This document shows positions 23,056 to 27,211 of a stretch of 27,211 nt of DNA, one piece after another. The DNA is from an uncultured Oscillospiraceae bacterium (GTDB taxonomy: Bacteria > Bacillota > Clostridia > Oscillospirales > Oscillospiraceae): NCBI GenBank assembly GCA_934661135.1, contig CAKUJA010000015.1, positions 1 through 27,211 of the forward strand, read 5' to 3'. Made by a program: the position numbers and the translations under genes. Positions within the stretch are counted from its first letter, which is position 1; each line of letters opens with the position of its first letter. Below the pieces are notes generated by a model, which did no database searches, was not told where the DNA came from, and saw nothing but the letters and a program-made list of their open reading frames with translations.

Positions 23056-23167
23056 TTTGCATTTTGCTTCGCAAAATTGAGGAAGCCGCCAGTTTTTGAA
23101 CTGGCGGCAGAAACAATCCACCGGATTGTTTCGATTTCCAATTCGAATCTCACGAGAGATACAAAAA

Positions 23168-23200
23168 ATACCCGCCCCACCGGGTGGTGGAGCGGGTATT
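23168..23200 (-). terminator. Terminator of the KilA-N gene
   Basis: On the minus strand AATACCCGC...CCACC pairs with GGTGG...GCGGGTATT and is followed by TTTTTG. It lies about 95 nt after the KilA-N stop codon. Confidence 0.75.
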
Positions 23201-23293
23201 TGTGTGAGCTGAACACTATGGATCAACAGACATTTCGTTGTGCAAAGACCGCTTTTCTGAAAATATGATACCGCCGTAAGCTAAAAAACGCAA

Positions 23294-24115
23294 TCAGTTC
23301 TCTGGGGGATTTTCCTCCAGCTGCGAAATCCGATGATCCTCTGTCAGTACACGCATTTGCTGAATGGCGATTGCATTGAGCTTTGCCAGACGCTCCGCTT
23401 GCGAAAGACCGTCATTAATAAATACAGCGTTCAGGTTTTCAAGATTTGAAAGGCACACGAGCTGTGACACGTTTGCGTAGTCGCGGATGTTTCCTTTCAA
23501 CCCCGGATTCTCATCGCGCCACTGCTTTGCAGTCTTGCCGAACAGCGCCATATTCAGCACATCGGCTTCACTGGCATATACCAGCGACATCTGCCGCGCC
23601 GACAGCTCCGGGGGAATCAGATTTTCTTTGATTGCATCTGTATGGATGCGGTAATTGATTTTCGCAAGATTGCGTTTGATGTCCCAGCCGAGGAGCTGCT
23701 GCTCCTGCTCCTTCAGCCGTTCAAATTCCTTGATCAGATAGATCTTGAATTCCGGGCTGATCCACATTCCGAATTCAACCGCGATATCTTTATAGGCGTA
23801 TGTACCGCCATATCGCCCGGCACGCGCCTTCAGTCCGATGGCATTGGTTTTTTCGACCCATTCCTTCACGCTGAGCTTATAGCTGTTGAGTCCTGCCTGA
23901 CTTCTAATTATGGCGAATTCGCCATAATTAAAATCCGGGTTGTGGATCTGCTCCCAAATGCCAAGAAATTCAACGGTATTCCGATTCCGAAGCCAATCAG
24001 AGATGAAGAAGTCGCCATCCTTCGCTTTCAGCATATCGGTCAGGGAAATATAATCCTTATCATCAATCGTGGTCACGGAGATCTCCGCGCCATTGACCAT
24101 GAGCTTGTTGTTCAT
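23294..24115 (-). CDS. KilA-N domain protein
   Basis: This 273-aa protein begins with a KilA-N domain (about 10-135): YISLTDMLKAKDG, SDWLRNRNTVEFLGIWE, RAGRYGGTYAYKDIAVEFGMWISPEF and LIKEFERLKE are the usual conserved blocks. The second half (GWDIKRNLAKINYRIHTDAIK onward) is found in chromosomal KilA-N proteins but has no assigned function. KilA-N is thought to be a nucleic-acid-binding domain common in phages and mobile islands. It follows the DUF1016-type gene by 12 nt with GAGAGG before the ATG, so the two form an operon. No phage structural genes accompany it. The role is not established. Confidence 0.82.
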   Translation of the reverse strand: MNNKLMVNGAEISVTTIDDKDYISLTDMLKAKDGDFFISDWLRNRNTVEFLGIWEQIHNPDFNYGEFAIIRSQAGLNSYKLSVKEWVEKTNAIGLKARAGRYGGTYAYKDIAVEFGMWISPEFKIYLIKEFERLKEQEQQLLGWDIKRNLAKINYRIHTDAIKENLIPPELSARQMSLVYASEADVLNMALFGKTAKQWRDENPGLKGNIRDYANVSQLVCLSNLENLNAVFINDGLSQAERLAKLNAIAIQQMRVLTEDHRISQLEENPPEN

Positions 24116-24127
24116 TGGCGTACCTCT

Positions 24128-24727
24128 CTAACATCGTGCATGAAGGCTTCTTCGTTTTTTCCTATGGATAAAACGAAGAAGCACATCGTACAACGGAACT
24201 ACAAATAGTGATTGGAATGGTTGCCGCTGCGATACAATGGCAGCGTGCCTGCGCAGCGCAGAATCTTTCCGCTTTTTATCAGTATAGCAGGTATCCGGCG
24301 CTGCGTCGAGAGATTTTTCCAAATGTGCGGCAGATTCTATCATTTCCAGAAGCTCTGCCTTGGATAGACCGCCCGCGTTGGCTTTCCGGAGATACCAATG
24401 TCTTGCATCTCTTGTCAGCTCCGCCTCCATGATAATCACGTTCAGCGTCCAGCCGATTTTCATCGCCAGCCGGAGGAACGGTTCGTCATTTTCATAGACC
24501 TTATAAAAATCGCGCATCCGGCGCACGTTGCGCGGGGAAAAGCCTGTGCGGTCAGGGAAATTCGCCTGCAAAAACTCTGCGGCTGCGACTGCCGCGCCTT
24601 TCTCCGGGCGGCGGCTGACAGCCTTGCCAATAGCATGGATTTCTTCCATCTGCGGAAGATTTTGCGTGAGAATTTCCGCAACTTCGCGGTACATGGTGTT
24701 GTAATTGGCAGGTTTTCTGACGTTCAT
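24128..24727 (-). CDS. DUF1016 N-terminal (YhcG-type) protein lacking the nuclease domain
   Basis: This 199-aa protein matches the DUF1016_N/YhcG N-terminal region, about residues 10-140: IGKAVSRRPEKG, then FSPRNVRRMRDFYKVY and LTRDARHWYLRKANAGGLSKAELL. Full YhcG proteins (about 350 aa) continue into a PD-(D/E)xK nuclease; here that domain is missing and the last 60 residues (rich in Arg/Lys, HRKKRRSLHARC) are unlike it. The protein may be a real short form or a gene that lost its end. The ATG is preceded by AAAGGAG. It is the first gene of a pair with the KilA-N protein. DUF1016 proteins are often found near restriction systems and mobile islands. Confidence 0.75.
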   Translation of the reverse strand: MNVRKPANYNTMYREVAEILTQNLPQMEEIHAIGKAVSRRPEKGAAVAAAEFLQANFPDRTGFSPRNVRRMRDFYKVYENDEPFLRLAMKIGWTLNVIIMEAELTRDARHWYLRKANAGGLSKAELLEMIESAAHLEKSLDAAPDTCYTDKKRKDSALRRHAAIVSQRQPFQSLFVVPLYDVLLRFIHRKKRRSLHARC

Positions 24728-24798
24728 GGCTTCTCCTTTCCGCGCGGGCGCGCATCATATATTTCGTCATTTTGCGAATAGCCGGGTACAAGATTTTG

Positions 24799-24807
24799 TG
24801 GTATGAT
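24799..24807 (+). promoter_or_regulatory. Extended -10 element before the 89-aa gene
   Basis: TGGTATGAT lies 37 nt before the ATG and matches an extended -10 box. No -35 is evident. Confidence 0.4.
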
Positions 24808-24843
24808 TACTCTCGTTGTGTGAAAACTTTTGGGAGGGCAATC

Positions 24844-25113
24844 ATGATGCAGTACACGGATACCGAAACCGCCTTGATTGGCGGCCTGATCTCGAACTAT
24901 TTCTTTCAGCCTGCGGTGGATGCGTCCTTGAAGGATGCTTACGGGCGAGTACTGGAGCATCTGCATCAGAATGCGCTCACTTCTTCCGACCTTCAGCAGA
25001 TCCGAAAAGCGGTGAACTTCCTCCTGCCCATGTGCCAGACCAACCGCCAGACGCAGCGGGAGCTGATGGGCGTCAATATGAAGACAACAGCGCTGCTGAA
25101 CACGGTGCGCTGA
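24844..25113 (+). CDS. Unknown small protein, 89 aa
   Basis: The open frame starting MMQYTDTETALIGG has GGGAGG 6 nt upstream of the first ATG and ends just before a bidirectional terminator, so it looks like a real gene. The sequence is soluble, predicted mostly helical (VDASLKDAYGRVLEHLHQNA, then QQIRKAVNFLLPM), with no membrane segment, signal or motif that I recognise. It is divergent from the DUF1016 gene and convergent with the TPR gene. No function is proposed. Confidence 0.6.
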   Translation: MMQYTDTETALIGGLISNYFFQPAVDASLKDAYGRVLEHLHQNALTSSDLQQIRKAVNFLLPMCQTNRQTQRELMGVNMKTTALLNTVR

Positions 25114-25135
25114 TCGCCGCATATATCTTCAGTCA

Positions 25136-25165
25136 GAAAAAGCACGGCCCTGTCCGTGCTTTTTC
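25136..25165. terminator. Bidirectional terminator between convergent genes
   Basis: AAAAAGCACGG pairs with CCGTGCTTTTT around a 6-nt loop, giving U-tracts on both strands. It ends the small plus-strand gene and the minus-strand TPR gene. Confidence 0.85.
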
Positions 25166-25167
25166 GC

Positions 25168-26124
25168 TCATAATTTTTTGTTGCTCCCGGCTTTCCCGGC
25201 AGCTTTCTTTTTAGCGGTAGTCTGTGCGCGAAGGCAGCTGTTCGCCCAGGCGAAAAAATAGGGAACGGAGTCAAACAGATACGAAGACTTCATCAGTTCT
25301 TCCAGCAGCTCTTCCATGGTAAACGGCTGATATCCAAACGGATTCAGCTGGTCAAAATAATCCTCCAGCCGCTCCTGCGCCGCAGCGCGCAGGAACTTTT
25401 TCGCGTCCTTGTTTGCAGCGGACAGCCGCTTGATATAGTCTTCCGCCTTGTCAAATTGGTTCAGCTTATAATACAGGACTGCCAGCGGGAGAAGCATCTG
25501 CGTTTCCTCATACGAGTCAAACTGCTTGTGCAGCGCCAAAGCGTGCATCTCATCTTCCATGTAGGCATACAGGTGCATCAGCTGATAACGAACGCCGAGA
25601 TTGTCATTCTCGCACAGCTCCAGAAGGCGCTGACCTTCGTCGATTGCCCGGTGCATCATACCGCAGGAGATCAGGGCGTCAAAATAGGTATAGCAGACGC
25701 GCATATACGGTCGGGTCTCGAAAATCTCCCAGAACGCGCCAACGGCCTCTTTGAAATACCCATCCGGCTCCAGCTGCTTTGCGGCAGTTTCCATGAGCTT
25801 TTGCAATGCCGGGAGCTGCTCATCCACCTTGTGTTCCATCGTATGGACGATCAGCTGAAGCTGCGCGTCAACATTGTCCGGCTCCAATTCCAGCGCCTTG
25901 CGAAGATATTCGATGCACTTCTTTTTGGATGCAGCCTGCTCCGCAAGATCCAGATAATCGTCGGCGGTTTCCGGCGCAGCGTTTTCATTGACCGGGCAGA
26001 TGCCCTGCTCTGACAGGAATTGCTCTGCCAGACGATCCATGCTGTCTTCATCCGTTGCCTCACCCCCGTGCTGCATCAGGAAACTCTGAAGCTCTTTCAG
26101 AAGCTTTTCTGTATCTCTGCTCAT
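25168..26124 (-). CDS. TPR-repeat protein of unknown function
   Basis: This 318-aa protein is almost wholly helical with several TPR-like pairs: DDYLDLAEQAASKKKCIEYLR, ALELEPDNVDAQLQ, MHRAIDEGQRLLELCENDN and LAVLYYKLNQFDKAEDYIKR. The N-terminus is acidic and the C-terminus ends in a Lys-rich tail (TAKKKAAGKAGSNKKL). TPRs make protein-protein contacts. The ATG at 26124 is chosen because GGGAGG lies 6 nt upstream; an in-frame ATG at 26139 lies before that site. Neighbours give no clear partner. No enzyme motif is seen. Confidence 0.75.
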   Translation of the reverse strand: MSRDTEKLLKELQSFLMQHGGEATDEDSMDRLAEQFLSEQGICPVNENAAPETADDYLDLAEQAASKKKCIEYLRKALELEPDNVDAQLQLIVHTMEHKVDEQLPALQKLMETAAKQLEPDGYFKEAVGAFWEIFETRPYMRVCYTYFDALISCGMMHRAIDEGQRLLELCENDNLGVRYQLMHLYAYMEDEMHALALHKQFDSYEETQMLLPLAVLYYKLNQFDKAEDYIKRLSAANKDAKKFLRAAAQERLEDYFDQLNPFGYQPFTMEELLEELMKSSYLFDSVPYFFAWANSCLRAQTTAKKKAAGKAGSNKKL

Positions 26125-26279
26125 TTTTACCTCCCACATCTGTTACGCAGCTTGCTTATCGTTTGGCTTTCCTGTATGAAATTATACCAGATTCGTCAGT
26201 CTTCGTCGAGAGATAAACGCCATTTAATTATCCGGTTTTATCCTGAAATCTCAAAACACGCTTACTTCCTATAAGCAGA

Positions 26280-26328
26280 CAGGGCAAAGAAAAGTGCAGT
26301 CGCTATGACCGCGCTTTTCTTTGCCCTG
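26280..26328. terminator. Hairpin between the TPR and HigBA genes
   Basis: CAGGGCAAAGAAAAG and its complement form an 18-bp stem with one mismatch. The following T stretch is short on both strands (GTTTG on plus, GTCTG on minus), so terminator strength is uncertain; it most likely ends the toxin-antitoxin operon. Confidence 0.6.
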
Positions 26329-26346
26329 TTTGAATGATAGCTGCCA

Positions 26347-26658
26347 TTATCGAAGTACGATCCCAGCCTTTTGCGGGAACTGCGGGTCAGCTTTCGTCAG
26401 TGCCAATAGTCTGCATGCCGCACCTTCCGGATGGTTTCGCCCTGCTTCCCATGCTTCAACCGTTTTCGGCGATACGCCCATGTACTCTGCAAATGAGCGC
26501 TGCGTCAAACCAGTGCTATTGCGAATCCGTTTGATTTCGTCTGCCTGATAGGTTTCAACTGGCACAATGGTAAGCCGCGTTGTTTTCGCCGGAAGCGTTC
26601 CCTTCTCATAGGCGATTGCTTCTTCCAACCCCAGCTTGATTTTATCAAAAGCGCTCAT
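26347..26658 (-). CDS. HigA-type antitoxin, XRE-family HTH
   Basis: This 103-aa protein has a helix-turn-helix in its C-terminal half (IRNSTGLTQRSFAEYMGVS, then KTVEAWEAGRNHPEG, about 45-80). The N-terminal half (KTTRLTIVPVETY) likely contacts the toxin. HigA-type antitoxins bind the RelE-like toxin and repress their shared promoter. The ATG at 26658 has GGGAGG 7 nt upstream; the toxin stop codon ends one base before it, so the pair is co-translated. The toxin-first order fits HigBA. Confidence 0.85.
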   Translation of the reverse strand: MSAFDKIKLGLEEAIAYEKGTLPAKTTRLTIVPVETYQADEIKRIRNSTGLTQRSFAEYMGVSPKTVEAWEAGRNHPEGAACRLLALTKADPQFPQKAGIVLR

Positions 26659-26659
26659 A

Positions 26660-27010
26660 TCATGACCTCCCATTCTCATCGAGCTGCTGCTTCAAAATAC
26701 CGACAAGCTGCTTGAGCGTATTGCGCTCGGCTTTTGATAGGTTATCCTTTTCATTCTTAGGATATGCCGTCAGCAGATACAGTTTTTCGTGAACCTCAAA
26801 ATCTACATAAATCACACGCGCGCTGCCGCTTTTTCCCTGCTGTTCAAACGCGAAGCGCATTTTTCGGACGCCGCCTGTTTCCCGCATAACCTTGCCCACC
26901 TTGGGGTCTGCAAGCAGTTCCTCCTGCAATCTCCGAAGGTCATCGTCATCCAGCCCCATTGCTTTCCATTCCTTTCGGAACGACGGAAGCTCTACAAATA
27001 TCCGTGTCAT
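26660..27010 (-). CDS. RelE/HigB-type toxin
   Basis: This 116-aa protein has the RelE/ParE-fold pattern: KEWKAMGLDDDDLRRLQEEL, then KVMRETGGVRKMRFAF, RVIYVDFEVHEKLYLLTAY and PKNEKDNLSKAERNTLK, close to the HigB/RelE-like mRNA interferases. The conserved basic and Tyr residues around RVIYVDF and LLTAYPK would form the active site. It starts at ATG 27010 after AGAGGTGG. It precedes its antitoxin. Such pairs are common on mobile islands and stabilise them. Specificity is unknown. Confidence 0.85.
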   Translation of the reverse strand: MTRIFVELPSFRKEWKAMGLDDDDLRRLQEELLADPKVGKVMRETGGVRKMRFAFEQQGKSGSARVIYVDFEVHEKLYLLTAYPKNEKDNLSKAERNTLKQLVGILKQQLDENGRS

Positions 27011-27030
27011 TGCGCCACCTCTTTGTATGT

Positions 27031-27059
27031 AGAATACCCTATTTAATAGGGTTTGTCAA
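27031..27059 (-). promoter_or_regulatory. Promoter of the toxin-antitoxin operon
   Basis: On the minus strand a perfect TTGACA (27054-27059) and TATTCT (27031-27036) stand 17 nt apart. The operator palindrome fills the spacer, so antitoxin binding would block polymerase directly. Confidence 0.75.
27036..27052. promoter_or_regulatory. Operator palindrome for the antitoxin
   Basis: ACCCTATT-T-AATAGGGT is a perfect 17-bp odd palindrome lying between the -35 and -10 boxes, the expected binding site of the HigA-type HTH protein for autoregulation. Confidence 0.7.
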
Positions 27060-27079
27060 GTGCTGCTTTTATAATCCCC

Positions 27080-27211
27080 TTATAATATCCGCACCATCTG
27101 CTCATAGAGAAGAACGTACTTTTCGTCAATAATTCGGTTGTCGTGGTAATGCCCGAACAGCCAGTAGTGGAACCGGCTGCGGGTGCGGATTTCTTCAAGA
27201 AAGTCCGTCAG
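27080..27211 (-). CDS. Metallophosphoesterase, C-terminal fragment (runs off the window)
   Basis: The last 43 codons of a minus-strand gene enter from the window edge in frame at 27211 and stop at 27080. They encode FHYWLFGHYHDNR, whose GHYH matches the last metal-binding motif (GHxH) of calcineurin-like phosphoesterases, followed by KYVLLYEQMVRIL, a typical C-terminus of that family. The gene's 5' part, start and other motifs are outside the window. Its substrate is unknown. Confidence 0.7.
   Translation of the reverse strand: MTDFLEEIRTRSRFHYWLFGHYHDNRIIDEKYVLLYEQMVRIL

Larger units (their letters stand above)
22900..23200. other. Palindrome-rich non-coding block (six further hairpins)
   Basis: Perfect or near-perfect inverted repeats follow each other: AAAATCGTAACC (22928-22960), GACCTTTG with an inner CATCT stem (22971-23025), ATTTTGC (23061-23077), GCCGCCAGTT (23085-23108), GAAACAATCC (23110-23132) and AATACCCGC (23168-23200). 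A short open frame on the minus strand crosses them but has no recognisable homology, no ribosome site at its start, and the hairpins run through it, so I treat the block as non-coding. It could be a structured RNA, a recombination-prone cassette or a multicopy intergenic element. Confidence 0.5.

Noticed and set aside
23123..23165. A second tRNA-like piece (TTCGAAT at 23142-23148)
   Set aside because: The flanking bases do not form a T-stem and no acceptor or CCA follows in either direction.
22806..23200. CRISPR array
   Set aside because: The repeats here are inverted and all different; there are no regularly spaced identical direct repeats and no cas genes.
22734..23226. Minus-strand frames of 160 and 91 codons in the palindrome block
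   Set aside because: No ribosome site at the starts, hairpins and the tRNA-like fragment run through them, and no domain is seen. Treated as non-coding.

Overview
The window looks like chromosomal DNA of a GC-rich Clostridia member, most plausibly a gut Oscillospiraceae-type Firmicute. The support is strong AAGGAGG-type ribosome binding sites, lipoprotein signal peptides ending in AGC lipoboxes, sugar ABC importer genes without their own ATPase, and hairpin-plus-T-run terminators. The lineage is an inference; no 16S or other marker gene is present.

Layout. (1) 1-739: no protein gene. On the minus strand a near-consensus promoter (607-635) drives about 410 nt of highly structured sequence that ends in two tandem intrinsic terminators, so this is a candidate free-standing structured RNA. 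(2) 740-2028, plus: acyl-ACP thioesterase and Sfp-type phosphopantetheinyl transferase. (3) 2121-8153, minus: five-gene catabolic operon (M24 metallohydrolase, DapA-family lyase, aminotransferase, Liv-type binding lipoprotein, KduD-like dehydrogenase), divergent from a LysR regulator (8287-9192) whose stop codon is completed by a 160-bp MITE. (4) 9420-17220, minus: five-gene envelope operon: a propeller-bearing solute-binding lipoprotein, two MalF/MalG-type permeases, an HlyD-like adaptor with a long coiled coil, and a MacB-like extracellular-domain protein that lacks the usual permease helices. No ABC ATPase is encoded. (5) 17378-19397, minus: OmpR-type response regulator and histidine kinase. 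TTAAG boxes at 10-bp spacing sit upstream of both the regulator promoter and the envelope operon promoter, suggesting one regulatory unit. (6) 19603-22685, plus: RluA-family pseudouridine synthase, MATE exporter, uridine kinase-like P-loop protein. (7) 22686-27211: accessory-looking region. It begins with a block of seven inverted repeats and a tRNA 3'-end fragment that may be an integration scar, followed by DUF1016_N and KilA-N proteins, an unknown 89-aa protein, a TPR protein, a HigBA-type toxin-antitoxin pair with its operator, and the C-terminus of a metallophosphoesterase.

The two best candidates for something undescribed are the structured RNA at about 186-600 and the kinase-controlled envelope operon that joins importer-type permeases to exporter-type (HlyD/MacB-like) extracellular parts. 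The substrate of the LysR-linked operon is also not evident from known pathways.
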